Source of the DNA: Scleroderma bovista
Taxonomy: Eukaryota > Basidiomycota > Agaricomycetes > Boletales > Sclerodermataceae
Direction of reading: 5' to 3'
Assembly (NCBI GenBank): GCA_037178675.1
Contig: JAYMGJ010000760.1
Coordinates: forward strand, 1-33,947
Length of the DNA: 33,947 nt
Shown here: positions 10,501 to 21,721 of the stretch, one piece after another
Position numbering within the stretch: the stretch's first letter is position 1
How the letters are laid out: each line of letters starts with the position of its first letter
Notes under the pieces: generated by a model
Seen by the model: the letters and a program-made list of their open reading frames with translations, nothing else
The model's database searches: none
Told to the model about the DNA's origin: nothing
Program-made: the position numbers and the translations under genes

Positions 10501-12557
10501 GTTCCAGGTTCTGTTCCTACTCCAGTCTCGCCGGCCGCTGCTCTTGGTGCCGCTTCCGAGAAATCCAAGTCCCTAGAAGCGGCTGGCAGTATGATTGCAC
10601 GTGAGGTTGTCGAGAACCCCGTATTTGCAAAAGCATGGCGAGCCAGCAAGCTCCATACTCTGCCAAGTAAGCAAACCGACATATGGTCTGCGGATGTAAC
10701 TGCTCTAGCTGCGATCATGCGTGGTGTCCATGCCTTGGATGGACCAATAGAGCTGCTGTCATTGCTGAGTCAAGGTAGGGGAAGCGCTTGCGACAGTCAG
10801 GTTTCTCATGCAATTATCGCAGCTGGTTTAGAACAATCTTTTATTCGACGACTCGAACCACCAATGCTGTCCGTAGGCAAGAGCGAATGCATTGTACAGT
10901 TGTTACCCTCGTCACTTCGTTTCTGGCGAAAGCTCGGCCTGGCGCCTTGTGGAGGCAGGAAGGATGTCACGGCATACCTGCTCTTCGAAGATGGATCGTT
11001 GAGACAACATACAGCTGAAGCTTGGTTGCAAAAAATATCCTCAGTGTATAACGTGAGACATAGCTGTTGAATTAGCTTGCATCTCTCTCATGACCATACC
11101 AGGCTTATCATCTAGGTTCACATTCGTTGGGGATCCATTCCCTTTGTACTTCTAATGGTATTCTACCTTTACGTTTCGATTCGCTACGGAAGTCGCTCGG
11201 TATGTATTGATAGCACGTTTGACCCGTTCGCCGACTAGCGTTCCAGTCTCGTTTATCCCAGGTCTGCCTGATGGGGCTGTTGTCATCTATATTGCACTCC
11301 CCGACTCCTCGCTATCATTAGCCTCTCCATTGCTACGACAAATGCTTTCCTCTATCAAGCGTATCCACAAAATGTCGACAGACCGTCCCATCCTCTTCCA
11401 ATTTATTCCAGAACCCTTCATCGTTGCTCACGACTTGGGAGAGAAGGGAACCGACTTCGAGGCCCTCTCCTTTTCCATATATCAGCGACTTTCACAACGA
11501 GTCGATCGTACCATGTCTCGGGCGATTTTAGAAACCGGAGAGAAGACCCAAGCTTACTTTCAAGAGCCATTGATCTCTCTCTCTCGAGCAATCGCGCCCA
11601 CTGTTAGCTTTAGCCAGGTTGGACAGCCTCGATCACTGGACGTACTGGACCGGCACACATTCCTACACGTCGGATATCGGTTTTCATCGTGCAGGAAGTG
11701 GCTATTAGCGTCATGTGTTGACCAACGAGGTGAATCCTATGACGTTGGCAGTTGGTTAACCCAGGATGAGGTAGAGACGTCTGCCGTCATACAAGTATGG
11801 AATTTTGCAGCGCAGTTCGCACGAAAGGCGAACATTGAATGGCGATTGGTAATTACCAAGCTTGGACTCATGTCACCAAGTGAACTTGACTGTAGGTTGA
11901 CTTCTTTTCCCACCAATTGCTCCCTCGATTCTAACCTGGATTTTCGTTCAAGCCTGGATACACCACTTGTCTGCTACCATCCCCTTATGTCGTGATCTGC
12001 CTCCCATGCATATCGCTGTTGTCTCTGCAGATCACAGTACATCCTGGTCCCTTCTGCAGGATCATCGCAGTAGTGCTGATCACCAGACACCTCCCCGACG
12101 CATGCCTAACAGAGATGTATCGAAGGCAACGTATGTGGATATTACAACCGCAACAACATATTTTATTTATCCTACCATCCGCATTCCTCTTCCCGCACCT
12201 ACATCGCGCCGTTGGGCAGACACCTCATTCGTCCCTGATAACGAAGGTATACCGGGTTCTGACACGCTTCCCCTCCTTCCGATCAGCACTACTATTCTTT
12301 TACATACTGCCACGAAGCAAGCTTGTGCTGTTTACCCGACCCTCCATATCCATCTCCTCCATACCCTTCAATCACCCGGTTCCTCGATGACCAACTCGGA
12401 AGACAGCACCCATCAAGAAATCACACGAAACTACCATGAGCTTGCTGTCCTTGCCCGTGTGCGGGGTCAGGGGTCCGATGATTACCCTCTCTTACCCCTT
12501 CACCTTGCTGCACTCGAGATCATGCACGACGCACTTCGGCAAGAAGATACCGAATGA
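7505..12557 (+). CDS. MED13: Mediator complex subunit 13 (Med13/Ssn2)
   Basis: Six exons: 7505-7868, 7969-8308, 8361-11052, 11103-11199, 11262-11891 and 11953-12557, giving 1575 residues with consistent phases. The N-terminal Med13 region includes FDPRYLYPC and a conserved block around THFRPTDFLPLDPT. A long low-complexity Pro/Ser/Thr middle carries a charged Arg/Glu helix (about 472-490) and a Gly run. A conserved stretch KQRYYDVTDPRVGVVRRLIG lies around 821-845. The C-terminal Med13 domain includes LHVGYRFSSCRKWLLASCVD and DVGSWLTQDE. Med13 links the CDK8 kinase module to core Mediator in the nucleus; its C-terminal region is described as Argonaute-like. Intron 2 appears to be GC-AG. The start is the first ATG of the open exon, in a divergent promoter arrangement. 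Confidence 0.93.
8309..8360 (+). other. GC-AG intron in MED13
   Basis: The exon ends CTCAG and the intron begins GCAAGC, then ends CATAG before GCCGCTC. Joining at CAG|G restores the reading frame, while reading through meets an in-frame stop. No GT donor nearby gives a consistent phase. AG|GCAAG is the classic consensus for GC donors. Confidence 0.8.
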
Positions 12558-12794
12558 CATTCAAGGGTAGGGATAAAATTATACAGTCGATTGGCATCTT
12601 CTACTGTTTTGGGTCTTATTGTTCTTCTAGGTCTTGACGTCTGCACATTCTCTATTACCTTCAACGTTTTCTTTGGCATCGCTTACTGTATCGGTACTAC
12701 TTGTATACACTCTTGGATTTACTTATACCTGGTTTTTGTTTATCAGAAGATCGAACGTAATTGACAGTTGCTATCTAGAACAAATACTGCGGGA
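12558..12794. other. Convergent 3' spacer MED13 / BIG1
   Basis: A 237-base gap between two convergent stops that contains the 3' UTRs of both genes. AT-rich runs may serve as polyadenylation signals. No gene is seen. Confidence 0.5.
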
Positions 12795-13815
12795 TCACTG
12801 GACCTTTTTCTCGTGAGCACCATAGCCTTTGGGTGCTTCAGTACGCAAAGGTGACTGGATACTCGCAAGAGCAGTAATTCCAAGCACCAAAACTGGTATC
12901 ATAACGAAAAACACGATTAGAAGTGTTAAGATAAGTGCTGGTGTCAAGAGCTGGTACCGCTGGAGGATGCTTCCATCTGCTGGAGCAGCCACGGCATTTG
13001 AATTAAACATCGAGCTATCTTCGTCGTCGTCGAATGAGTCAAACTCTGGTTCAAACTGGCGCTTTGCTTGGGGTAACGCAGATCCAGTATATATCACGAG
13101 GTGGTTGGATGTCTGGCCTGCAAGTTTCTCGAGCGTTGCGGCAATGAGTTGCTCTGAAAATTTCAAAGGTTATTTGAATGACCAAGCTGCACAATGAAGA
13201 TTCGTCTACATACCATGCTGGTCCATGACAGTCTTGCGGTATCGGGCGGTACCCTCAAGCGGAGGCATAGACATCTTCAAGACATGTTTCTTTCCCTCGG
13301 CCAAGGCCCATTCTCCGGACTCTGGACTGATCTCCAGTAGCACAGATCCACATCGGGTCACGACTGCCTCCAAGAAATGAAAGGGGGACCGAATGCTTCG
13401 CTTCACGTTAGGAAGTTGCCTCGAGGACGGTGCGCCCTTGATCGCTTGTGCGAGACCACAGGACGGCTGGAGACTGCGGAGGTCTGAGCTGTGCAACTGC
13501 CATATTGTCAGAATCAGAGCGGTATGAACCGAGCATGGACTTACGCCTGGGTGGTCAATCACAAATATAGTGTCGAATGAGCATACATGTTCATGCTTCG
13601 TTATGCTCTCGAGCAATGAGCCATGATCTGGACGCGGGTTCGGAGAATGGCTACCGAGGACGTTCGAGCTTTGAGTTTCTGTTCAGCGGTCTGTTAGAAA
13701 ATGGCAACCATGACTCGCACCTCTGAGACGACCACGCGACAAACGGGGTTGTATTCGAGAAGCCAAACACACTAGAGACAGACGCCAATGCCAGTAATGC
13801 AGCACGGGCAGCCAT
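12795..13815 (-). CDS. BIG1: BIG1 / Ac45-Voa1-like ER membrane protein
   Basis: Four exons: 13815-13721, 13668-13545, 13496-13214 and 13153-12795, giving 286 residues. There is an N-terminal signal peptide (about 1-18, ending SVFG) followed by FSNTTPFVAWSS, a luminal start typical of fungal BIG1. One transmembrane helix near the C-terminus (about 237-264) matches the Ac45/VOA1 transmembrane family. The extreme C-terminus KKVQ fits a KKXX ER-retrieval signal. BIG1 in yeast is an ER protein needed for beta-1,6-glucan synthesis, and Voa1 relatives assist V-ATPase assembly. The first intron is the weak point: keeping frame needs an unusual AAAG acceptor at 13670-13669, although CAG sites lie just upstream. 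It shares a 206-base divergent promoter with the acyl-CoA dehydrogenase gene. Confidence 0.82.
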
Positions 13816-14021
13816 TTTGTTGTGTTCTCAGCTGAAGTTCCGGCGAGTTCAGAGATGGGCCTAACGCTGACATAAGCGTCTGGGGTTTTGCCACTTTGGG
13901 TAAAACAACCCCTGACATCGGCCATTTTGGCTCAAACATGTGAAACTAGGAAGCCGCCACGGTGGACACCACTCGCCCGAACCACTGACCAAATCCTATC
14001 CACCATCTCTGTCTTGATAAC
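13816..14021. promoter_or_regulatory. Divergent promoter BIG1 / b5-acyl-CoA dehydrogenase
   Basis: A 206-base spacer between opposing ATGs. It contains several short GC-rich blocks but no recognised TATA or operator element. Confidence 0.45.
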
Positions 14022-16193
14022 ATGCCGCCTATTATGAGGGAAATACCACTCGAGGAGGTGGGAATGGTAAGTCCAAAGTTTGTCATCTCACCCATGTGAC
14101 AGACGTATTTACATACTATCTGCGCTCTGGCAGCATAACAAGGAAGGAGATCTGGCGAGCTGTCTGTTCGAGTCTTCTTTTTCGGGTTATACTTATTGTG
14201 GGTGATAGTGGGTGGTCATAGATGCCAAAGTTTACGACCTCTCGCGCTTCGTGCATCTCCATCCGGGAGGACCGGATGTGTTGTATGCAGCAGGTGTAGG
14301 CACGTCCAATATCCACTCCATGCAGACATAGTTCCCCAACCGCATTTCACTAGCTGGAAAAGATGCTACCGATACATTCTTCGCACTGCATCGACATGAA
14401 GTCCTTCTTCGGCCCCAATATGCCCGCCTTCAAATAGGCACCATCCGTGGGCGAGAGGAGCAAATCAAGCCTCCAGAACCAGGAGCCCTCTCGGACGTTC
14501 CCTATGCTGAACCCACATGGCTCACATCCGGCTTTCACAGCGCCTATTACACAGAAAATCATAGACGTTTCCATCACGCTGTGCGTGCATTCTTCATGAA
14601 AGAGGTGTACTCGGAGGCGTCTCGATGCGAAGAGAGTGGAAAACGTATATCCCAGGATGTGGTGGACAAGCTCAGGTGAGTCGGGTGATTTTACTGGTTC
14701 ATGACGCTTCTCACGGAGACATCAGTGCGTTAAACTTCTTGGCTATGCGGCTGGGCCCAGGAAAGCACCTGAAGGGTCTTACATTGATGAACGGTATCGT
14801 CAAGGCTGAAGAGTTTGACTACTTCCATGAGGTACTGTTACCCCTTTTTATGCACCGTTCCTACCGACACTCAATGCTGCTACGCTGATTCCACAATCCC
14901 TCGCAGCTTATTCTCAACACAGAGCTTGCTCGTTTTGGTACGCGAGGATTCGTGGATGGATTGCTCAATGGTGGAGTCATTGCTCTTCCACCGATTCTCA
15001 ACTACGGCACACCGGAGCTGCAAGCCCAATATGTTCCCGACATCCTTGCAGGTAAAAAGTATATCGCCTTGGCGATTACGGAGGCATTCGCGGGTAGCGA
15101 CGTGGCCGGCGTGCAGACCACTGCGGTACGCGAAGGAGATGATTGGATAGTTACGGGCACAAAGAAGTACGTTCTGTGGTAGCCAAAGAGACACGCCGCT
15201 GACGCGTTACAGGTGGATAACGAATGGGACATTTTCGGATTATTTCACAACACTGTGTCAAACTGATGTACGTATTCCTTCCATCTCATCTTGTGTACTC
15301 GATAAACACTGCACGGTGATAGTCTGGACCAACTGTTCTTCTTATTCCCCGCTCGTCTACTGTATCCACGAAACCCGTCAAGACCTCTTACTCGGCAACT
15401 GCAGGTACTGCCTATGTTACCTTCTCCGGTACTCGCGTTCCGATTTCGCATACCTTGGGCGGCGTCGGACAAGGTCTGCGTGTCATTTTATCCAACTTTA
15501 ACCACGAACGATGGATGGTCGTCGGCACGAGCCTTGGCGCCCAACGACTGGTTGTGGAGGAATGTCTAAAGTATGCGTCTATTGATCACTTATAACCCCC
15601 GCTGACCACTGATTCCAGGTGGACGAATCAGCGCATTGCATTTGGGAAGCCACTTAATTCACAGGCTGTCATACGTGCCCGGCTTGCCTCCATGATCGAA
15701 CGCGTTGAGGCATGTCAATCCTGGGTCGAGAATATCACATACCAAATGAATCACGTTCGTCTTCAGTCGAATCTTACCGTTATAATCTCGTGTGCTAACA
15801 GTGATACTCATAATAGATGTCATATGTAGAACAATCGGACAAACTTGCTGGCCCGATCGCCCTCTTAAAACAGTAGGTGGAATTACACTCTTGTTTCGAG
15901 GTGATTCGATGTGCTGCCTAGATTTGTGTCTCGTTCTGGTCGCGAAACTGCGGAAGATGCAACACAGATCTTTGGTGGGCGAGGTATCACTGTGGGTGGG
16001 ATGGGGAGGATCATCGAAAACGTGCGTCACCTTCACCTTCTACTGCTTGCCACGTCACTCTTTCTCATGCACTGTACTGCAGTTCCACCGGACTTCGCCA
16101 TTCGACGCCATCCTTGCTGGCGCAGAAGACGTGCTAGGTGATCTCGGTGTGCGCCAAGCCATACGGAAGATGCCTAAGAATGCTAGACTCTAA
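14022..16193 (+). CDS. Cytochrome b5-acyl-CoA dehydrogenase fusion
   Basis: Twelve exons: 14022-14066, 14134-14154, 14209-14293, 14354-14675, 14726-14831, 14907-15166, 15213-15267, 15323-15570, 15619-15754, 15817-15872, 15922-16021 and 16083-16193. They join to 514 residues with every phase consistent. The N-terminal cytochrome b5 domain has [12 protein letters not shown], axial His40 in HLHPGG and a second axial His near 63 (FFALHRH). The acyl-CoA dehydrogenase part follows, with [14 protein letters not shown], the FAD-site signature [32 protein letters not shown] and a C-terminal [13 protein letters not shown]. Known ACADs oxidise acyl-CoA alpha-beta bonds using FAD. The b5 domain suggests electron transfer by haem. 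The true acyl substrate is not visible. No clear peroxisomal C-terminal signal is seen (it ends ARL, a weak PTS1-like match). Intron 2 needs a GC donor. Confidence 0.92.
14155..14208 (+). other. Probable GC-AG intron in the b5-ACAD gene
   Basis: Joining GATCTG to TGGGTGGTC gives the canonical b5 start [12 protein letters not shown]. This requires a donor GCGAGC, which is a weak match, and acceptor GATAG. GT alternatives a few bases downstream shift phase or break the conserved WVV block. Confidence 0.6.
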
Positions 16194-17124
16194 TTGGTTC
16201 ATATGTACCAGTATTTTGCAGTATGCATATTCGAATATATGGTTTAGATGTACTTGATCGCCCTCGTTGAAAAGGTAATATGGCGGCGATCAAGAAACGC
16301 TGTCATCTTTCTTCTAGTCTTGAAGTATTTGTCTTCATTGAATATTTCTGAAGGTTGGATCGCAGTAGTACCTGGTGTTTGGATAATCGAAGTCTACCTC
16401 GACAGGCAGTTTGACGACTCGTCATACTAAGGGGAATACTATTGATTCTCCTGGTCCGCATACTACTGGTATCATGCATGCAAACAGATTGCCTAGTCAC
16501 CTCGCAGCTCGGAAGACAAGTTCTCCCCAGACTCTCAAAAAGTTGTTAACGCGGGTGCCGGACGGAGTTGGAGTCGAGCCGCGGAGATAAGTCCATGGCT
16601 ATCCCACGGTCTTCAAATATGTAGGGCGAAACCCATCTTAATCCCCAGATTTGTTTTTATTTCTGTGCTTCCTGTAGAATTATATAAGCGCTAAAAGCGT
16701 GTCAATCAAATGGGTTTCTCACGACATAAAAACCCCATCTGAGAGACCTCTATTGTAACTGAGAACTGGTGCCTAAGGTGATCATTCCGGAATGGGTTTT
16801 TGGCAATGCTGTTTTCGCGTCGTCCAAACCATTTATGGATTCCTAGACGACAATCACTCCCTCTTGCCTGTTGCAACCAGGTCATATCGACGAGACTGCT
16901 TTCGACGTGTTGTAGGCCAGATGGACTCTATCATGCCTGCCATTCGTTCCAGAGAGTAGGATTAGAAATGCGAATCCGTGAGTGGAAAGATGTGCTTCTT
17001 TCTCTGCCAACCATGACTCGGAGGACTGACCAGTTAGGCTTACAATAGGCCTGACTCCTGAGCGTCGGTATCACACGATACGAAAGCATTCCTTCAAGTA
17101 CCACGTCACGATCTGCACAAGAAA
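16194..17124. other. Intergenic region, no supported gene
   Basis: Only short open frames with no recognisable domains. Near 17125 the conserved upstream flank of the SSP family begins. Confidence 0.5.
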
Positions 17125-17508
17125 ATTGGGGAATTCACAGGAACGCCGCTCGTCCATGCGCACGGAGGAGGATGATATATTCTTCATCGGAGGAAATGGC
17201 TCTTTCGCAAGGTTTGGGGCTCCGTAACTTTTGTCACTGCTCGCGGGTGGGTCAACCGGTAGCGTCCATGTCGGTTTCTATAGACCTCGGAGTTGACGTT
17301 GGTGGCCCAGTCCGTGCACTACATCGATAAAGGGATCTATTGATAAGAGACAGCCCTTGATGCCACGTTATTTTCACCATTCAGGGATGTTATGCGGCAC
17401 CAGGCGCGACCAATGGAACGTGAGATAGACTTATGACAGCAAGGCATTGGCTTGAACATATAAAAGTATAGTGGTAAGTGATTGCATCCTGTTTCAACCA
17501 ACATAACA
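17125..17508 (+). promoter_or_regulatory. Conserved SSP2 upstream region with TATA box
   Basis: Aligns with the SSP1 upstream flank on the opposite strand (665-1110), suggesting a duplicated promoter. TATAAAA is at 17459-17465, about 44 bases before the SSP2 ATG. A CCAAT is at 17410-17414. The block between TATA and ATG (GTGGTAAGTGATTGCAT, then ACATAACAATG) is nearly identical to SSP1. Confidence 0.6.
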
Positions 17509-17857
17509 ATGCAGCTCACCAACACCTTCGTTCTCCTTTCTGTTGCCGCATACGCATCTGCATCGTGTGCATCCTGCGCCCAGGATGTGGATGGCGACGG
17601 TCTGATAGAGTCGTGCATCACTGAAATCGGGTCTTACACCCTTTGCTAGTGAGAACAGTGCCTCCGTCGAAATTCCTAACCAATTTTCTTCAGTTACAAT
17701 TCTGCCGCCTGCGAATATGTTGTGCGTACTTTTAGTCCCAATAGATCTGTCCTAACAATAAATTCGACAGTCGGATGGTTACCTCCTTATATTGGAAAGT
17801 TCTGGAAATTGTCCAAAGCAAGTGGGGACATCGACAAATTGCGAGGCAACTTGTTGA
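17509..17857 (+). CDS. Small secreted cysteine-rich protein (SSP2), intact
   Basis: Three exons: 17509-17648, 17694-17721 and 17771-17857, joined to 84 residues. Introns are 45 and 49 nt, each with a CTAAC branch-like motif and a CAG acceptor. The signal peptide is about residues 1-18 (starts MQLTN, ends ASA). Eight cysteines of the mature peptide lie at 20, 23, 36, 46, 53, 70, 80 and 84 with spacing x2, x12, x9, x6, x16, x9, x3, matching SSP1 except for one residue. Exon 3 is 87 nt in SSP1, SSP2 and SSP3 alike. Without splicing a TAG ends exon 1, so ordinary ORF scans miss it. I know no named homologue. A secreted disulfide-stabilised peptide is strongly supported; its target is unknown. Confidence 0.85.
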
Positions 17858-18902
17858 TGGCAGGAGTACATCTGATTCTCTGTGTGGCAAAATCGTGAGA
17901 GAAAATGGATTGGGGGGGACAAACCAGTAGATAAGATAAATGGGTGGTTGAGCAATTGATTTCGTACGATGCTTCCTTTCTGTATTGTCACAACGGTCGA
18001 GATGGATTTGAAGCTTTGCATACCTAAGACGGTCATCCAATCTATTTCCATTTCCATCACCACCTTTTTTTGGACGTCCCGCGATCGTTATGAGCTCATA
18101 AGAGACCCGAAGTAGATGGCCTGGCCCGGCAGAGCAAACGGGGTTTCCCTAGTCTCCCGTAGGCAACCCTCAAAATTTGAAGGAAGATAGTCGTTCCTTC
18201 AAAGGGGGGTTTCCCCAGAGCTCGCAAGTGTCACATTGCAATGCCACTCACTCGTCACTCCGACCCTTCCCCAGCCCACCGCAATGCCCCTTGAAGTTCC
18301 GATTTGTTCGGTAGCATAGTACTACCATTCCTTTTTTTAGTACTTTACACACACAGCATTGAATCTAATATAGTGCAAAGACGAGGTGGGACAAATACTC
18401 CTCGAACTGGCAATACGTGCCAGTCCAATTTTCTTCGTGCTGTATTCATCGTTATTGTGTCCTCACCAAGGGCTTTACTAGAAATATAATGTAGGTACAA
18501 GCGTCTATTTCGGGGAGGAGCTAACCCTTCGCGCCGAACAATGAAGGTATTTACCAGAATAAACGCACGGCTGGAACACTCTTACATCGGGCTTGACACG
18601 GGCACTAGCTGCCCTCCCCTCACAGATCTGGCCTGTATGCACTGACAAGGCACTGCACGGGGCCACTCACTGGTTACTTAAGCAGGCAGTTTGTATTCGG
18701 GGATGGATGACTATTGCGAACATACCGAGCTGCGAGACCAGATCATCGGACGGTAGTTGTATTGCGCAACGCGATGTTCGTGATCGACAGGCAGCCAGTG
18801 CATTACGGTACAGTATACTATACAGTATCCAGTGCAAAAGCCGTGTCCGGCCCTTGCAAGTTTGAACATGGCGTAAAATACCACAACGTTAGGAATAATG
18901 GT
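17858..18902. other. Intergenic region between SSP2 and TTI2
   Basis: The first roughly 200 bases resemble the 3' flank of SSP3 (blocks around GAGCAAT-GAT, ACGATG-GCTTCCTT and GAAGCTTT). The rest shows no coding signal I can support. Confidence 0.45.
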
Positions 18903-20365
18903 TTAGAGAATATTGCCCACCAGTCCATCAAACAAGGTGCTGTCAAAGTCAAGAAGCTGTTTGAAGTCATTCTGGAAAGGTGTTAGCATAAAATGAAAAA
19001 TGATTGGATAGTAACATACATACCTGGATAACACTTGGACATCTACTGGAGAGTTTGACCGCAGTCTCCTGTAGGCAATTTTGAAGTTTCTCCACACCGG
19101 TCAGTTGAATATGAGCACTGGTTGCATCCATGCAGCCAACCCAGCATCGTGCCATCCCATCTATGATAGTGACAGCCCACTGCTCTATCCGTGGCGCACA
19201 TGCATCCAAGAGAACATGGATGATACGTAGCGCAGCGAGATGAAGAGAAAACGGCCCATTTTGATTTGCTTGCAGTGGCTTATCCTTGTCGGAGGTGGCT
19301 GTCACCATTCCAATATTCTCCCCCACGACTGAGCTTGGAGATGTCGCCGTAGGAATAGGTAGCGCTAGCCATCCAGTAACAACAGGAACAATGCCCTTTA
19401 GGAATCTTGCTGCCCCGATGCCGAGTGCAGCGATAACAAGTGGCAATGCATCCGCTGCTGCGACCAGAGTGGGATGAGGAGCATTTCTCTCTGGCGGAGT
19501 CGCTTGCACGGAGTGGAGAGGGACTGACTCAGAGTCCGACTCTGTGTGCTCTGGATCTGCAAACGTATCAGGGACGGGGACACGATCTGGAGGAAGGACA
19601 GCTGGTGTGTACATGATTACAGTCCCGAGAATGGATGAAGAAAGCAGGGTAGAGAGACGTGTAAACCTGGTGGAAAGGGAATTGTTGACGGATGGAGAGA
19701 GTGAAGGAGGAGATGGAGACGTGGCATCAGGAAATTGCGAAGGGGTGGTGAGATCAATGAGCTGAATGGTTGTGGGGACCACAGCACGTATCAACTCTGG
19801 AGTAGAGTCGTCACGGATGTGGTTCAGGGCATTCGTGAGGGACTGAACGACAGTAAGACGGAACCCAATCACAAATTATCGGCATTCAACGCACAGTAAA
19901 CAAGAGTCCATCTACACCGGTCCGTAGAAGTAGCTCCGGAGGCACGCGGGTTAGCAAGTTCGAAACCAAATATACACCGCGGATTTTAAAGGAAACTTGA
20001 TAGTCGTCAAGGAAAGTCATGATAGGAGGGAGAAGAAGATGCCACGTTTGCTCGTAATAAGCAGGCTAAGAAACCATGAGTTGTCGCAGGAGCCAGGACG
20101 CGAAATATACCTGAGTATTCAATATACACCATCGGATGACTTCGTCGAGCCCGGGATGGTCCTTCCATGGTTGGCGATGAAATGGATCCTGCGAGTCGGC
20201 TGGGCGTGCAAGCACACGTGCTGTTTCCGTGTGGAGGCGAGGATGAGGCGTCGCAGTAAAGAGTGGTTTGACGACATTTGCGAGGATATCGTGGACATGC
20301 ACGGGTGTTGGGCTGAGGGTGGAGATGCGTTCTGTTAGAGGGTTAACCAGGTCATCAGATTGCAT
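18903..20365 (-). CDS. TTI2: TELO2-interacting protein 2 (TTI2) homologue
   Basis: Four exons: 20365-20111, 20065-19895, 19842-19024 and 18971-18903, giving 437 residues with all junctions in phase 0. Introns are 45, 52 and 52 nt. The helical core is that of the Tti2 family: LDEVIRWCILNTQ, then YYEQTWHLLLPPIMTFLDDY, KIRGVYLVSNLL, RTGVDGLLFT and LIRAVVPTTIQLI, with a variable Ser/Pro/Thr linker after residue 180. It ends in an amphipathic segment (QLLDFDSTLFDGLV). TTI2 acts with TELO2 and TTI1 as a co-chaperone complex stabilising PIKK kinases such as TOR, ATM and ATR. The ATG chosen is preceded by an in-frame stop. An extra upstream exon cannot be excluded because the N-terminus is shorter than in some relatives. 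Confidence 0.8.
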
Positions 20366-21454
20366 GACTTGGTGAGGAAGACAGTCGTGCTATTGGCACG
20401 CAAGAATGACCCCAACAGTGGCTGACTGGTAGCTAGTAGTAGTAAATCAGCGCTAGCAACGCATGAGGCCTATACCCGGGCAACAATCCATACATATAGT
20501 GGAGTCTGAGTGAGATTTCGGGGGTCCACGTGACTGGACGCAAGTAATATTTGCGAGTTGTTGACACAGTCGTCGACGATGTAATACCTCTCCTCGAACT
20601 TCATTTCGTTGAAACAAGCCCTGTTGCTGCCGAACCGAGGGTATCAGTTCAAAGTGAGCTCGCGTTCGAAATATGCTTCAATTTGTTACATTTCAGGGCT
20701 CGAAGTGAAGGGATATCTGCCGAGCTAACACCTATTTAGTTCGCTGCGTTCGACGACACTGGGCTTGTTGATTTAACAATGTTTTCCTATGATTTCCAGT
20801 ATCTGTGTCATCTCTTTGGGGAGTCACTGGTCGCCAAACTCAGCATCCATTTGGAAGAATCCCTCATCAATGAACTGCATTCAGGTCCACCACTATTTCC
20901 ATTTCTCCATCACTTAATGTTTTGCGGTCGCGCACGGCATCTTCGAGCAAATCACGGGCATGACTTCTACATATATCAAACACGAGGACAACATAATTTG
21001 GCTGGGCGTGTACAGGTCGTTTCTTGGTCTCCTTCCTTTAAACCTGAGAAACACAGAATGGACACAGACAAATCAGGTTACGAGTTAAGGGACTTCACAA
21101 CATGGAAGCTGTGTGATCCATGACTACTTCTGGTTACACGAATAAGTGGAGCGGTGGTGCCATTATCTTTCCCAGAGCTGGGGCCATCTGGTTCGCACAC
21201 GTTTTCCACACCGGCATTTGAAGGATCTGTTGGACCAATGAGCTTCCGCCCCATTTAAGTCTGAAAGCGGGTAGCGTCGTCTCAGACTCTTCCGTCGTGT
21301 AAGTGTCGACCGTGGAAGCAGGGTATCAGTTCTGCTGAACACTAGGAACCGGTTTGAAATTGTCGGATGTCGCATGATCTTACAAAAGCAAAGCACCAGC
21401 TTGGACATAAAAGCGAGCGCGGTGGTAAGTACCCTCGTTTCAACCCCCACAACA
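20366..21454. other. Intergenic region with an unassigned plus-strand frame
   Basis: Contains the TTI2 promoter at its left end and the SSP3 upstream flank at its right end (from about 21170, with GGATCTGTTG and a mutated TATA at 21406-21413). Between them, 20779-21123 is an open frame of 114 codons without recognisable domain. It could extend upstream through a possible acceptor TTTAG at 20735-20739. I cannot call it a gene. Confidence 0.4.
20779..21123 (+). CDS. Unassigned ORF, 114 residues, doubtful
   Basis: ATG-started frame ending in TGA. The composition is plausible for protein (a hydrophobic first half, His- and Arg-rich centre) but no domain is recognised. An upstream open frame (20551-20739) could be a preceding exon if the TTTAG acceptor is used. 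It may be a fragment of an accessory gene. Confidence 0.2.
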   Translation: MFSYDFQYLCHLFGESLVAKLSIHLEESLINELHSGPPLFPFLHHLMFCGRARHLRANHGHDFYIYQTRGQHNLAGRVQVVSWSPSFKPEKHRMDTDKSGYELRDFTTWKLCDP

Positions 21455-21635
21455 ATGCAGCTCACCAACACACTCGTTTTCCTTTCCGTCGCTGCATGCG
21501 CATCTGCATGATCGTGTGCATCCTGTCCCCAGGAAGTGGATGGTAGCAGCTTGCTATCGTCGCGCATTAGTGTAATCGGTTCTTACACCATTTGCCTGTG
21601 AAAACTCCATTTCTCGGTACTTTGTTGAGCTTTCT

Positions 21636-21655
21636 ATGGTGCAGGCCACCTAGTC
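21636..21655 (+). repeat. Left terminal inverted repeat
   Basis: 20 bases identical to the reverse complement of 22377-22396. Confidence 0.9.
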
Positions 21656-21704
21656 ACCACCTGTTTTGTGCAACCACCAAATTGGGGTCTGAGTTTGACC
21701 AAAG

Positions 21705-21721
21705 TTAACCCTAACCCTAAA
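21705..21721 (-). repeat. Short telomere-like repeat inside the TIR element
   Basis: TTAACCCTAACCCTAAA contains two and a half CCCTAA units, the complement of the usual fungal telomere TTAGGG. With so few units it may be chance. Confidence 0.6.

Noticed and set aside
10419..10718. Minus-strand ORF within MED13
   Set aside because: Shadow of the large Med13 exon; no domain.
16500..18902. Scan for tRNA genes in the non-coding stretches
   Set aside because: No A-box/B-box pair with foldable arms was found by eye; a covariance-model scan would be decisive.
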